Shown here: piece by piece, positions 34,676-42,654 of the stretch | How the letters are laid out: every line of letters begins with the position of its first letter | How positions within the stretch are numbered: the stretch's first letter is position 1 | DNA from: Paenibacillus thermotolerans | GTDB lineage: Bacteria; Bacillota; Bacilli; Paenibacillales; YIM-B00363 | Length of the DNA stretch: 64,000 nt | Reading direction: 5' to 3' | NCBI RefSeq assembly: GCF_028745515.1 | Contig: NZ_JAQZSG010000018.1 | Coordinates: 41,283-105,282 of the forward strand | Made by a program: the position numbers and the translations under genes | Notes under the pieces: model-generated | Database searches by the model: none | Seen by the model: only the letters and a program-made list of their open reading frames with translations | What the model was told of the DNA's origin: nothing

Positions 34676-35326
34676 ATGAACGTAAAACATCGCAACGACT
34701 CGCTGACCCATTTGCCGACGCGGGAGCAGCTCGAGATCGACTCGGCGGCTGCGATTTCCAGGGAGGATGGAGTCGCTCTGGCATTGATTGACGTGGATCA
34801 CTTCATGGAGATTAACGACAACTACGATCATGAAACCGGCGACCATGTGCTCGCCACTTTTGCTAAGCTTCTTAACGAAGCGTTCCCGAAACAAGCCTAC
34901 CGTGTGTCCGGCGACGAATTCGCCGTCTTGCTATCGGGGAGCAGCTTGGAGCAAGCGTTTCTCCAGATGGAGGAGTTCCGGAAGTCTCTTGCCGCCGTCC
35001 AGGCGCAGTTCCAAGCTCATGCCGAGCGCCCGTTTGAAATTACAATTACCGCAGGCGTCGCACAATATCCCCGCGATGCGAAGGATGCGCCGTCTCTTTT
35101 TCGAACGGCCGATGCAGCGTTAGGATCCGCGAAAGAAAACGGGCGCAATCAAGTCGCTCTTCCGCCCAACGAAGAAATGGTAATGAAATCCTGCTACTAC
35201 CCTTCCAGCCTTGTACGCCGATTAAAATCGTTATCCGACAAGCTGAAAAAGAAGGAATCGATCCTTCTTCGGGAAGCGCTAAGCGATTTGTTACGAAAAT
35301 ATGACCGTGTGGAAGAGCAAGTATAG
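34676..35326 (+). CDS. GGDEF-domain protein with C-terminal ribbon-helix-helix-like tail
   Basis: 216 residues from ATG 34676. Residues ~8-165 are a GGDEF diguanylate cyclase domain: the metal-site LALIDVDHFMEIND (D39, D41) is intact, and the signature loop reads SGDEF (78-82) in place of GGDEF, a change that still occurs in some active enzymes. No RxxD inhibitory site is seen. Residues ~171-210 (YYPSSLVRRLKSLSDKLKKKES, LLREALSDLLRKY) look like a CopG/MetJ ribbon-helix-helix DNA-binding module. There is no sensor or membrane domain. It may make c-di-GMP, or use the domain as a nucleotide-sensing repressor. Confidence 0.78.
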   Translation: MNVKHRNDSLTHLPTREQLEIDSAAAISREDGVALALIDVDHFMEINDNYDHETGDHVLATFAKLLNEAFPKQAYRVSGDEFAVLLSGSSLEQAFLQMEEFRKSLAAVQAQFQAHAERPFEITITAGVAQYPRDAKDAPSLFRTADAALGSAKENGRNQVALPPNEEMVMKSCYYPSSLVRRLKSLSDKLKKKESILLREALSDLLRKYDRVEEQV

Positions 35327-35348
35327 AATTACGGATATCTCAATAGGA

Positions 35349-35383
35349 AAGCCGCTTACGGTAAATGTAAGCGGCTTCTTTTT
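35349..35383 (+). terminator. Intrinsic terminator after the GGDEF-RHH gene
   Basis: Perfect 11-bp stem AAGCCGCTTAC / GTAAGCGGCTT with a 7-base loop and CTTTTT. Confidence 0.9.
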
Positions 35384-35489
35384 ATCCAAACATCCCCAAC
35401 CTATTGCCATATGTAGACATCGGTACCAGTAATTAAATATTTATCTGCTGTAAGAAGCTGTGTTAGGGTTTTAGTAGGCCGAAACTTCA

Positions 35490-35627
35490 AAACAAAACCA
35501 TTGAAGTGCGGGGGACTTTTCTCATAGCCGCGCCTCTTTATTGTGGCGAGCTATTCGGGGTGAATCGCTAAATGGCGTAGGGTTGTATCCTCAATCCGAA
35601 CCCGACAACTAACCTCGCAGGCGAATA
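35490..35627 (+). ncRNA. Cyclic di-AMP (ydaO-yuaA) riboswitch
   Basis: The leader of the NlpC/P60 gene carries the hallmark blocks of this class in order: GCGGGGGAC, then CGGGGTGAATCGC, GGCGTAGGG, and the 3' block CCGAACCCGACAACTAACCTC with GCAGGCG. The last block is close to the CCGAACCCGUCAGCUAACCUCGUAGGC consensus. The AGGAGG of the gene follows directly after. In Bacillota this riboswitch turns off wall hydrolase and potassium uptake genes when c-di-AMP is high. Exact 5' boundary is approximate. Confidence 0.88.
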
Positions 35628-35643
35628 AAAGGAGGAAGTTCAA

Positions 35644-36186
35644 TTGAATATCAAAAAGACTATTGCCGTAATGTTGGCTTCGTCCGTCATTGCAGGCGCC
35701 GGCTTTGCCGTGCCTTATAACGGACAAGCCTCTGCCGCCGTTTCTTATACGACAACCGCGCAAAAAGTTATCAATGCCGGTTTGAAATATTTAGGAACTC
35801 CGTACGAATTCGGTTCCAGCCGTTACAACACACGGACGTTCGACTGCTCCGACTTTACTCGTCAAGCGTTCAAGGACGGAGCCCGAATCACGCTGCCGAG
35901 CGACTCCAGATCCCAAGCGGCCTATGTGAAGCGGATCGGGGACACGCACACGAACTGGAGAAATTTGAGTAAGGGCGATCTCATGTTCTTTATGTCTTAC
36001 AGAGGGACAAGCAAATCGGCTTACTCCGGAATTAACAAGTACAATCAGCGCATCACGCATGTAGGCATCTATATCGGTAACGGCAAAATTCTTCACACGT
36101 ACGGGGCCGGCGGCGTAAAAATCAGTAAAATCGCCGGAACGCATTGGGAATACCGTTTTATTTTCGGCGGTCGGGCACTTAAATAA
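35644..36186 (+). CDS. Secreted NlpC/P60 cell-wall endopeptidase
   Basis: 180 residues from TTG 35644, 8 bases after AGGAGG. A signal peptide ends near GQASAA (residue ~31). The NlpC/P60 domain follows directly: YLGTPYEFGSS, catalytic Cys68 in FDCSDFTRQAF, His139 in ITHVGIYIGNG, and His151 in LHTYG. No wall-binding repeats are present, so it is a single-domain enzyme of the DL-endopeptidase type that cuts peptidoglycan stems. Expression is under the c-di-AMP riboswitch just upstream, linking wall opening to turgor signalling. Confidence 0.92.
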   Translation: MNIKKTIAVMLASSVIAGAGFAVPYNGQASAAVSYTTTAQKVINAGLKYLGTPYEFGSSRYNTRTFDCSDFTRQAFKDGARITLPSDSRSQAAYVKRIGDTHTNWRNLSKGDLMFFMSYRGTSKSAYSGINKYNQRITHVGIYIGNGKILHTYGAGGVKISKIAGTHWEYRFIFGGRALK

Positions 36187-36241
36187 GCAGCATTGTTAGC
36201 ATGTCATGTTTTTGCGGAAATATACGTTTCGAATATAAATG

Positions 36242-36286
36242 CGGCTGGGGCTGCTGCGAATGTAGCAGCCCGCAAGCCGTTTTTTC
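36242..36286 (+). terminator. Intrinsic terminator after the NlpC/P60 gene
   Basis: CGGCT-GGGGCTGCT / AGCAGCCC-AGCCG paired arms with small bulges, followed by TTTTTTC; it lies against the 3' end of the convergent flotillin gene. Confidence 0.75.
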
Positions 36287-36288
36287 TT

Positions 36289-37815
36289 CTATTCTTCGCT
36301 ATTCTTCTCGCTGGCCGCAGCAACCAGCGGATCGGCTTCGATGAAAGGTGCCGGCTCCCGCTTCGGCGCGCGCGCCGTCAATCCGTGAATGAGCTGCTCG
36401 ACATCGATGCCCGACACGTTCTTCAGCATTTCCGGAGCGGTCGCCATCAACGACGTTACATAATTGCTGACTCTGGCCGCACCTTCGCCGTGGCCGGTGT
36501 CGACCACCGTCAGCTTATCGATTGCGCTGATCGGCGCTGCCACCTTGCCCGCCAATTCCGGCAGCATCTTGACGATAATATCGAGCACCGCCGCTTCGCC
36601 GAACTTCGCGAACGCCTCGGCGAGCTTCTCCTTCGCTTCCGCCTCCGCCAAGCCCCGAAGCCGGATCACTTCCGCTTCGGCCGTACCTTTCGCCCGCTCG
36701 GCGTCCGCTACCGCCAAACCTTCAAGCCGCTTCTGTTCCGCAAGCGCCTTCGCCTCCGCCTCGATGCGGTACTGCTGCGCCTCCGCCTCGCGAATAGTGC
36801 GGCTCTTTTCCGCCTCGGCCGATTGCTCGATCGCGTACCGGTCGGCATCCGCCTTCTTCTTGACTTCCGCGTCATACTGCTTTTCGCGGCGCAAAATTTC
36901 CTTCTCCTCGATATCGATTTCCCGTTCCTTGCGGACGAGCTCGACCTTCATTTGCTCCTCGATGACGTGCTGCTTCGATCTCGCTTCTTGGATATGATAC
37001 GCTTGATCCGCTTCCGCCTTGGCCATATCTTGATCGCGTTTGAAGGAAGCAACCTTCAATTCCTTCTCTTTCGCCGCTTCCGCGACGTTCGTATCTCTCA
37101 AAAGCTCGGCTTTCATACCCTCTTCGTCCGCGCGAGCCTTCTGAATCCGGGCGTCGCGAATCGCTTCGGCTTCGGCGATGTCCGCGTCCCGTTTGACCGC
37201 CGCAATCCGCGGCTTACCGAGAGCATCCAAATAGCCGTGCTTATCGCGAACGTCTTTAATGGTGAACGACACGATTTGCAAGCCCATCTTCTTCAAGTCT
37301 CTGGCGGCGACGCCTTGCACCTCTTGCGCAAACTTATCGCGATTCCGGTAAACCTCTTCCACCGTCATCGTCCCCAGAATCGCCCGAAGATGGCCTTCCA
37401 GAACTTCCTGCGCTTCCGATTTCAAAGCTTCCGTCGGCTTGCCCATGAATTGCTCCGCCGCCGTAGCGACATCCTCAACGGAGCCGCCGATTTTAATAAT
37501 GGCGACGCCGTCCGCGAGAACGGGCACCCCCTGCTCGGTGTAAACCTCCGGCGTCGAGACGTCCAGCTTGTGAGAAAGCAAAGATAAAAATTGGGCTTTC
37601 TGGAAGACCGGCCAAATAAAAGCGCCTCCGCCGCGGACGATTTTAATTTTTCTCCCCGATTCGTCGGTTAGCGTATTTTTGCTGCCGAGCATCGAGCCGG
37701 TGACGACCATCGCCTCATCCGGGCTTACTGTTTTGTATCTTGCCCAAAATGCCAAACCAAGCAAAATAATAACGCCGACAATGACCACAGGTACCGTCAA
37801 GTAAGCTTCAATCAT
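36289..37815 (-). CDS. floT: Flotillin-like SPFH protein (FloT/YuaG)
   Basis: 508 residues from ATG 37815. An N-terminal membrane segment (~5-25) is followed by the SPFH/PHB domain (about 30-210: YKTVSPDEAMVVTGSMLG, RGGGAFIWPVFQKAQFLSL). A long coiled coil of Ala/Glu/Lys repeats then occupies ~210-400 (EAEAIRDARIQKARADEEG), ahead of a C-terminal FAKFGEAAVLDIIVKMLPELA. This matches B. subtilis FloT, which scaffolds membrane microdomains and affects fluidity and wall synthesis. It is 28 bases downstream of the NfeD-like gene. Confidence 0.93.
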   Translation of the reverse strand: MIEAYLTVPVVIVGVIILLGLAFWARYKTVSPDEAMVVTGSMLGSKNTLTDESGRKIKIVRGGGAFIWPVFQKAQFLSLLSHKLDVSTPEVYTEQGVPVLADGVAIIKIGGSVEDVATAAEQFMGKPTEALKSEAQEVLEGHLRAILGTMTVEEVYRNRDKFAQEVQGVAARDLKKMGLQIVSFTIKDVRDKHGYLDALGKPRIAAVKRDADIAEAEAIRDARIQKARADEEGMKAELLRDTNVAEAAKEKELKVASFKRDQDMAKAEADQAYHIQEARSKQHVIEEQMKVELVRKEREIDIEEKEILRREKQYDAEVKKKADADRYAIEQSAEAEKSRTIREAEAQQYRIEAEAKALAEQKRLEGLAVADAERAKGTAEAEVIRLRGLAEAEAKEKLAEAFAKFGEAAVLDIIVKMLPELAGKVAAPISAIDKLTVVDTGHGEGAARVSNYVTSLMATAPEMLKNVSGIDVEQLIHGLTARAPKREPAPFIEADPLVAAASEKNSEE

Positions 37816-37843
37816 TGTTACACTTCGCCTCCTTAATATGTAG

Positions 37844-38365
37844 TTACATCGATTCCGTCCATCTGCACACTCTAACGACTTGATCCTTCACGTCGATGGC
37901 CAGCACCTTTTCTCCGGCCGAAAGCTCGGTTTGCTCCGCGCTCTCGGCAATCGCATATACGTTGCCGTGCCCGAACGTAAACGCTGCCTCTCCGTACCCT
38001 TGCTTAGGAATCGGAATCGTGACCTCGCCGATTTTTCCGGGGAGCTCCGTGATGGAATAAGCTATCGAGCTTTCCGCCTCGCTCATCGGCTTTACGTAGA
38101 AGAAAAACAACACAATCGAAACAAAAACTGCCGAAAGAAGGGAAAGCGCCGCAACAAGTACGGATTGGAGCGAGCTGTATTGCGTAAGAAGAATGCCTGC
38201 GCCTCCGAATACGACAATGCCGCTCATTACCGAAGTCGGGTTTAAGAAGTCGGGAAGGAAATCCAGCAAACCGTCAATCCATCCTCCCGCCACATTGTCG
38301 ATCAATACAAACGCAACGGCGGTTACGGCCCCGGCAATAAAGCAAAACCAGTACAGCTCGATCAT
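37844..38365 (-). CDS. yuaF: NfeD/YuaF-like membrane protein
   Basis: 173 residues from ATG 38365 behind GAGGGAG. Three or so membrane segments cover residues ~1-93 and an OB-fold NfeD domain the remainder (ELPGKIGEVTIPIPKQGYGEAAF, LSAGEKVLAIDVKDQVVRV). It is the YuaF partner of flotillin: the two-gene order matches B. subtilis yuaF-floT, which belongs to the sigma-W regulon. A candidate ECF promoter lies about 60 bp upstream. Confidence 0.88.
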   Translation of the reverse strand: MIELYWFCFIAGAVTAVAFVLIDNVAGGWIDGLLDFLPDFLNPTSVMSGIVVFGGAGILLTQYSSLQSVLVAALSLLSAVFVSIVLFFFYVKPMSEAESSIAYSITELPGKIGEVTIPIPKQGYGEAAFTFGHGNVYAIAESAEQTELSAGEKVLAIDVKDQVVRVCRWTESM

Positions 38366-38422
38366 GCTGATTTCTCACGCTCCCTCTCATCGATCGGTTA
38401 TGCGTCGTTCCTCCTATCTTCA

Positions 38423-38450
38423 TATACGAGCGGGACGGGAATAACGTTGC
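38423..38450 (-). promoter_or_regulatory. Candidate ECF sigma (sigma-W type) promoter for the NfeD-flotillin operon
   Basis: On the minus strand GCAACGTT is followed after 17 bp (counted from GCAAC) by CGTATA, resembling the AAC...CGTA hallmark of sigma-W promoters; the B. subtilis operon is sigma-W controlled. Confidence 0.55.
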
Positions 38451-38497
38451 GCCGGATTTGCAACAATTTTTCCCATAACGAATAAAAAGACAAACAC

Positions 38498-38536
38498 GAA
38501 AAAAGCCCTCCCCCGGCAGAAATAAGGAGGAGGGCT
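38498..38536 (-). terminator. Intrinsic terminator of the 56-residue protein gene
   Basis: AGCCCTCC / GGAGGGCT arms with a 17-base loop; on the minus strand GCTTTTTTCGTG follows. Confidence 0.75.
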
Positions 38537-38576
38537 CTATACATGCCTGCCATTAACAATTATTCGTGGAGGACGA

Positions 38577-38747
38577 TCAATTCGCCGCTTTCGTTTGTGG
38601 AGGAAGAACCGCTTTGGATAATTGCAACGTTTCGATCTGGGATGCCGAGTCGTAACGATTGTTAAACGTGATCCATTTGTTATAATCAACGCCTAAATAA
38701 GCTAAAAGCTTCTCCACCTCTAGTACGACTTTTCCTTCGGAACGCAT
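38577..38747 (-). CDS. 56-residue protein of unknown function behind an attenuator-like leader
   Basis: ATG 38747 preceded by GAAGGGTG. The product begins MRSEGKVVLEVEKLLAYLGV, continues YNKWITFNNRYDSASQIETL, and ends KAVLPPQTKAAN. It is soluble, without cysteines or membrane segments. The frame is bounded by its own leader and terminator, which argues that it is a genuine gene although short. I do not recognise the family. Confidence 0.65.
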   Translation of the reverse strand: MRSEGKVVLEVEKLLAYLGVDYNKWITFNNRYDSASQIETLQLSKAVLPPQTKAAN

Positions 38748-38784
38748 ACAAACACCCTTCCCCCACCACGTTTTTCCTTATTCG

Positions 38785-38880
38785 GTGAAAAAGAAAGACC
38801 GTTCCAACTATCGCGCATAGTCGGAAAGGCCGGTTGCACCACTAGCTCCTCGCGTCCCAGGTGCCCAAATACGGAACGCA
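38785..38880 (-). ncRNA. Structured 5' leader with intrinsic terminator (candidate riboswitch or attenuator)
   Basis: In the minus-strand transcript GCACC and GGTGC enclose a segment GGGACGCGAGGAGCTAGT. Then comes a 15-bp hairpin, GGCCTTTCCGACTAT / ATAGTTGGAACGGTC (38797-38831; one mismatch, two G-U), followed by TTTCTTTTT, i.e. a terminator before the gene's start codon. CGTTCC upstream (about 38873-38878) could pair with GGAACG of the terminator arm as an antiterminator. A TATAAT at 38907-38912 may be the -10. I cannot match it to a named riboswitch class. Confidence 0.55.
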
Positions 38881-39018
38881 ATTCAACGCTTCCATTTCTT
38901 AGTCTTATTATAATAAGGCTTGTCACCCAATGTCTGTCGGAACATGTAAGCGTTAATCAAAAATTCATAGGAGCTTTTGGTGCTCCTTGTCGAATAAACC
39001 AATATTTTCTAACTATTC

Positions 39019-40506
39019 TCAACCTAACCAGGAAAACTTATAAAGTTCGGCCCTTTCTTTATGATTCGGCAACACTACCGGTTGGATCGCACTAATATGA
39101 GATAATATGCCGTACGTCTCGGGTATATTCGACTGTTTTTCCGAAATGTGAACCAATGTTCCTTTCGGCACCAGCGGGAATAGTTCCGCGACGTCCTCGT
39201 TAAGCAAGCGCACGCATCCCAAGGACCGGTTTTCTCCTACCGAACTTGGATCCCCCGTCCCATGCAGAGCGAAGTTGCCGAAAGCAAGACCTGCCTTTCC
39301 GTATACCCCCGGCTTTTTGCCTTCCGGATCGAGGACGCGCGTATCAATCGAAAATTCGCCGTCCGGTGTGCTGTTATTGCGGCCTAAACCTACTTTCTTC
39401 TCGCTTGCGATGTAGGACCCGTTAACTAAATATAAAGAATGCTCACTCTTATCCACTACAATTTCAATCGGATAATAAGGAACTTGCTCAGGCAAATTCG
39501 GGCGGAATACGTCGGCGATTTGCGCTGCACTCGGTTCGTATACCCAGCCGCCCGTTCCGTCATATGAATAGATAACACCGGAGTTACCGGTAATCGGCTC
39601 CATAGGAATGAAGCTCAAATAATTGGCCGGAAAATCGTCCAGGAGCTCCTGAACTTGGTCCGGGAGCTCCCCGTGATCGTTTTTATATTGTAAAAGGGCC
39701 GTTCTCACTATGTTTGCTCCAAGTTGAATATAAGGTGCGAGGTGGTCTATTTGCGGATTCCCGGCGGCATTTTGATCCATAAATCGAATTTTGACGCTCG
39801 AGTCGGTGTCCGCATGATATTCGGCGAGGACGAACGCTTTCTTTTTGAGGGCTTGGTTTTTTAGGGGCAAGGGTTCCGCAGAAGCTACATTCGATGACGA
39901 GTACAAGCCGTAAAGTTGAATATGTAACTTCGGGTTATCGGAACCGAGGGCAAGCGCTTTAGCGTAGAGCAGTTTCTCGACTTCCGGGGCAGGCGTATCG
40001 TAAGGGATATAAATCAAAAAAGGTTTATCGGTGGTTTCGTACACGACGTCCATATCGACCGAAGACGGCAGTTGTTTGATAAGTAGGGTGCGGATCGGTG
40101 TGTCGAACAACATGAACAGCAATGCGATAATCGAAACCAGTAATGCGACGGACATAATGATGAGTGCCGCCTTCCGATCGGACGGCGAAATATGCCCCGA
40201 ATTCGGCGCGGAGGCGGTCTGCTCAGACTGCAGTCGTCTCAACTCCGACTTCGCCTTGTAGTAGTAAGGTGAATCCGTTCGCATGCACTCTATAAAATGG
40301 TAAGACGCCTTTTGCTTATTGTTCATTTTCATATATTTAAGCGCGATGTTGTAGTGTGCCTCCGGGGATTTCCGATCCATGTACTGAATAATTTTTTCGT
40401 AGTACAGCGGATCGTCCGGATTGATGTACAAGTTATTTTTGAGCGGGACGATCTGCTTTTTCACATGGCTTTTGAATCTTTCGCCTTTGGCACTCATTGG
40501 CTTCAT
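39019..40506 (-). CDS. Membrane-anchored L,D-transpeptidase (YkuD domain)
   Basis: 495 residues from ATG 40506 (GGGGGGAAGT upstream; an ATG four codons earlier is possible). The N-terminal ~110 residues look cytoplasmic and TPR-like (PEAHYNIALKYMKMNNKQKASYHFIECM). One membrane segment follows (about 118-140: AALIIMSVALLVSIIALLFML). The outer region ends in a YkuD domain: VVDKSEHSLYLVNG, ALHGTG and the catalytic SLGCVRL. It should form 3-3 cross-links or attach wall components. The large N-terminal region is unlike short secreted YkuD proteins. Two small genes and VanZ lie upstream on the same strand. Confidence 0.87.
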   Translation of the reverse strand: MKPMSAKGERFKSHVKKQIVPLKNNLYINPDDPLYYEKIIQYMDRKSPEAHYNIALKYMKMNNKQKASYHFIECMRTDSPYYYKAKSELRRLQSEQTASAPNSGHISPSDRKAALIIMSVALLVSIIALLFMLFDTPIRTLLIKQLPSSVDMDVVYETTDKPFLIYIPYDTPAPEVEKLLYAKALALGSDNPKLHIQLYGLYSSSNVASAEPLPLKNQALKKKAFVLAEYHADTDSSVKIRFMDQNAAGNPQIDHLAPYIQLGANIVRTALLQYKNDHGELPDQVQELLDDFPANYLSFIPMEPITGNSGVIYSYDGTGGWVYEPSAAQIADVFRPNLPEQVPYYPIEIVVDKSEHSLYLVNGSYIASEKKVGLGRNNSTPDGEFSIDTRVLDPEGKKPGVYGKAGLAFGNFALHGTGDPSSVGENRSLGCVRLLNEDVAELFPLVPKGTLVHISEKQSNIPETYGILSHISAIQPVVLPNHKERAELYKFSWLG

Positions 40507-40547
40507 ACTTCCCCCCATTCGGCACTAGATGGGAAACCGATAAGCTC

Positions 40548-40727
40548 TCAGCTCGGCTGCTTCTGCTCATCCGTGTATGCTGCCGCGGATTCCGCGCATT
40601 TTTCACCGCATTCCCTGCATGTTCCCAGGCGGTACGAGTACTTATAATAACCGGTTTTGAAGCATTTGCCGCCATCCTCGTTGTTCATTAATTTTTTGCA
40701 GCAAATACAATACATGTATTTGTTCAT
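40548..40727 (-). CDS. 59-residue Cys-rich protein, probable zinc binder
   Basis: ATG 40727 with GGGAGAA upstream. Cysteines occur as CICC (7-10), C22, CREC (37-40) and C44, i.e. CxCC and CxxC pairs that could bind zinc. Sequence starts MNKYMYCICCKKLMNNEDGG and ends YTDEQKQPS. It lies 41 bases from the L,D-transpeptidase start and 31 bases from VanZ, on the same strand, so probably in one operon. Function unknown. Confidence 0.65.
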   Translation of the reverse strand: MNKYMYCICCKKLMNNEDGGKCFKTGYYKYSYRLGTCRECGEKCAESAAAYTDEQKQPS

Positions 40728-40758
40728 TACATTTCGTATTCTCCCTGTACTATTATTT

Positions 40759-41268
40759 TTAAAACTTTATTTTATGACTGATGTTTTTAGTAATGAGCAA
40801 ACCGACTGCCAGTCCGATGCAAGCTCCCGTCAAGTCTACTCCTACGTCCAGGATCGTTCCCATGCGTCCGGAGGACGCGGATTGATTCCACTCGTCCAGC
40901 ATGGCAATCAACGCTACGAACAAAAGAATAATGAGAACTTTCCAGATCCATTTTTCTTTGTAAGGCAGCAACGCGATTGCAGCCAGGAAAGCCAGTGTCG
41001 CGTACGTGAATATGTGCGCCGATTTCCTTATTAAAAATTCCAGGAAGCGATAAGGCTCTTCTTTCGCTCTGATATGGATCGTTTGATAATGGATCGTTAT
41101 GTCCGGCAATGATTGTTTGACGCTTTTCTCCGACAGGCGCGTTGAGAGGAAAGGGATCAATGTTTGTTCCTGGTAAGGCTGCGAAGAGAAATAAAAGATG
41201 ATGCCGATCCATAGAAGGACCGGCAGAATGAAAAGTATGCTCATGTATTTTACACGTTGTTTTCTCAT
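40759..41268 (-). CDS. VanZ-family membrane protein
   Basis: 169 residues from ATG 41268. Four membrane segments with VanZ landmarks: an initial LFILPVLLWIGIIFYFSSQPYQEQ, the conserved KSAHIFTYATLAFL, a third segment, and the DEWNQS...GRMGTILDVGVDLTGACIG end. VanZ-like proteins can lower teicoplanin sensitivity but most members have no defined function. It is 10 bases downstream of the next membrane protein gene. Confidence 0.9.
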   Translation of the reverse strand: MRKQRVKYMSILFILPVLLWIGIIFYFSSQPYQEQTLIPFLSTRLSEKSVKQSLPDITIHYQTIHIRAKEEPYRFLEFLIRKSAHIFTYATLAFLAAIALLPYKEKWIWKVLIILLFVALIAMLDEWNQSASSGRMGTILDVGVDLTGACIGLAVGLLITKNISHKIKF

Positions 41269-41278
41269 AAATGTCCTT

Positions 41279-42271
41279 TCAGCTGTGGTTCATGATCCGG
41301 TTGAACGCGTTAGTCCTTGCTTCGCTTTTTTTCTTTTCGTACTGTTTCTTCCATGCCGCGAGTTCCTTTTGTCCCTTCAGCTTTTCATCGGCAAGCTCCT
41401 TTTTCGCCTGGTCGACAATCTCTTGGAAAGAACCGTCGCAAGCCGTTTCCGCCTCAATAATTTTATTTTGCAGCTTTTCGTCGATTACTTTGGGGGTCAG
41501 CGGTTTGTTTTCCCGATTCGCTTGGTCGATCGCTTCGATGACTTCGTCGGTTAGGCGATCCACCTTGGCCTTGCAGCTGTTGTGCAAAGCCGTTAAGCGG
41601 TCCTGGTATTTGGCGAGGATCTCCGTTTTTTGTTTGGTTTGTTCATCGGTTCCAGCGGGTTCTGCGCTTGCAGGCGCTTCTTCGTCCTCGTTAGGAGTGC
41701 CGGACACCGGCTCTGCGACGTTTTGTCCCTTCTCGGCCAACTCTTTCTTTATTTTTTCTCTTTCTTTGGGATCTGACACCCCAACAAGCTCAATCGGATA
41801 GTCGGGATTAAGAATAACTAAGTTTTTACCGTATTTTGTAGTAATGGATCTCAACGCCGAAATCTCATCTTCAGACAATTTCTCTAATAGAAGGTCACGT
41901 ATTTCCTGTTTCTCTTCTACGGACATCTTAGTTTCAGATTGACCTGTTAGATAAGATATTTCTCGGAAGCTTAGACCGGAATTAAGCAGGATCGAAGCGG
42001 CATCCAGCGCATCTTGAGCGTCAACCGGCTTTCCCGCTATACGGCTTGCTTTATCGATCGTTCCTTTAATAATTGAGGGAGCATCTTCCGTAGTATTCTC
42101 TTTGCCTTGCTGCCGTTCCACAATATCTGACAATTTAGCCGATTTTATTGTATAGTAGACGTACCCTGCTCCGCCTAATAATAATATGAAAACCGCTAAA
42201 CTTGTCCATCCAATCCATTTCAAAACCCTTTTTCTCCTGTTACCGTTCGGTTTACGTTTTTGTTTTGTCAT
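41279..42271 (-). CDS. Single-pass membrane protein with charged coiled-coil domain, unknown function
   Basis: 330 residues from ATG 42271 (GGGAGAAATA upstream; a start four codons earlier is possible). A short basic cytoplasmic tail precedes one membrane segment (about 20-43: WIGWTSLAVFILLLGGAGYVYY). The outer part has helices such as LSEDEISALRSITTKYG, then a Glu/Pro/Ala-rich linker near 195-225, then a Lys/Glu coiled coil to the end (SEARTNAFNRIMNHS). No enzyme motif seen. Position between ManC and VanZ suggests an envelope role, but nothing more can be said. Confidence 0.65.
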   Translation of the reverse strand: MTKQKRKPNGNRRKRVLKWIGWTSLAVFILLLGGAGYVYYTIKSAKLSDIVERQQGKENTTEDAPSIIKGTIDKASRIAGKPVDAQDALDAASILLNSGLSFREISYLTGQSETKMSVEEKQEIRDLLLEKLSEDEISALRSITTKYGKNLVILNPDYPIELVGVSDPKEREKIKKELAEKGQNVAEPVSGTPNEDEEAPASAEPAGTDEQTKQKTEILAKYQDRLTALHNSCKAKVDRLTDEVIEAIDQANRENKPLTPKVIDEKLQNKIIEAETACDGSFQEIVDQAKKELADEKLKGQKELAAWKKQYEKKKSEARTNAFNRIMNHS

Positions 42272-42551
42272 TATTTCTCCCATTCCTTTGGATAATTTTG
42301 CGCTTCAAATAGTTCCTGCGATTGTATTCTTTCACCTTCTCTTTATTTTTGGCCCGCCAAAATCGGTAGTACTTTGACTTTTCCTTGCTATTTTTTTCTT
42401 CCCGATGTTCTACCCGCACAACCATGAGACCTATAAGAGATGAGTTTAAACGAATGAGCAGGTCATACGCCTTCTTTTTCCCGTATATAAATAGGTAGTT
42501 TTTCCCCCTATAGCTAATCGCCCATTTAGAATTGTATTTTTTATTTGGCAA
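42252..42551 (-). CDS. Small, very basic AT-rich ORF, doubtful start
   Basis: 99 codons from TTG 42551, overlapping the next gene's start by 20 bases. The first half (YNSKWAISYRGKNYLFIYGK, LIRLNSSLIGLMVVRVE) reads like a folded domain; the second half is Lys/Arg/Asn-rich (YYRFWRAKNKEKVKEYNRR) and could bind nucleic acid. The ribosome site is weak (GGGGAG 15 bases away). Codon use is more AT-rich than the neighbours. It may be a real small gene or the tail of a degraded one. Confidence 0.45.
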   Translation of the reverse strand: MPNKKYNSKWAISYRGKNYLFIYGKKKAYDLLIRLNSSLIGLMVVRVEHREEKNSKEKSKYYRFWRAKNKEKVKEYNRRNYLKRKIIQRNGRNNDKTKT

Positions 42552-42603
42552 AACAATGAATCAACTCCCCGACAAGCACATACGTCTTTGTATTAAATTG
42601 AGA

Positions 42604-42624
42604 GCGGGCAAAATTGATGCCCGC
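42604..42624 (-). terminator. Possible terminator after manC
   Basis: GCGGGC / GCCCGC arms with a 9-base loop, 30 bases after the manC stop; the following tract (TCTCAATTTAATAC) is only moderately T-rich. Confidence 0.45.
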
Positions 42625-42654
42625 CACGGCTGGAAAACCTTCAATTATATTGTA

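Noticed and set aside
36193..37587. 464-codon open frame on the plus strand across the flotillin gene
   Set aside because: Antisense shadow of the coiled-coil region: Arg/Leu/Phe-rich repeats mirror the Glu/Ala/Lys codons of flotillin, and there is no family signature.
38720..38926. 68-codon minus-strand ORF over the leader of the small gene
   Set aside because: It crosses the terminator hairpin; the 56-codon frame at 38577-38747 has the better start, ribosome site and terminator placement.
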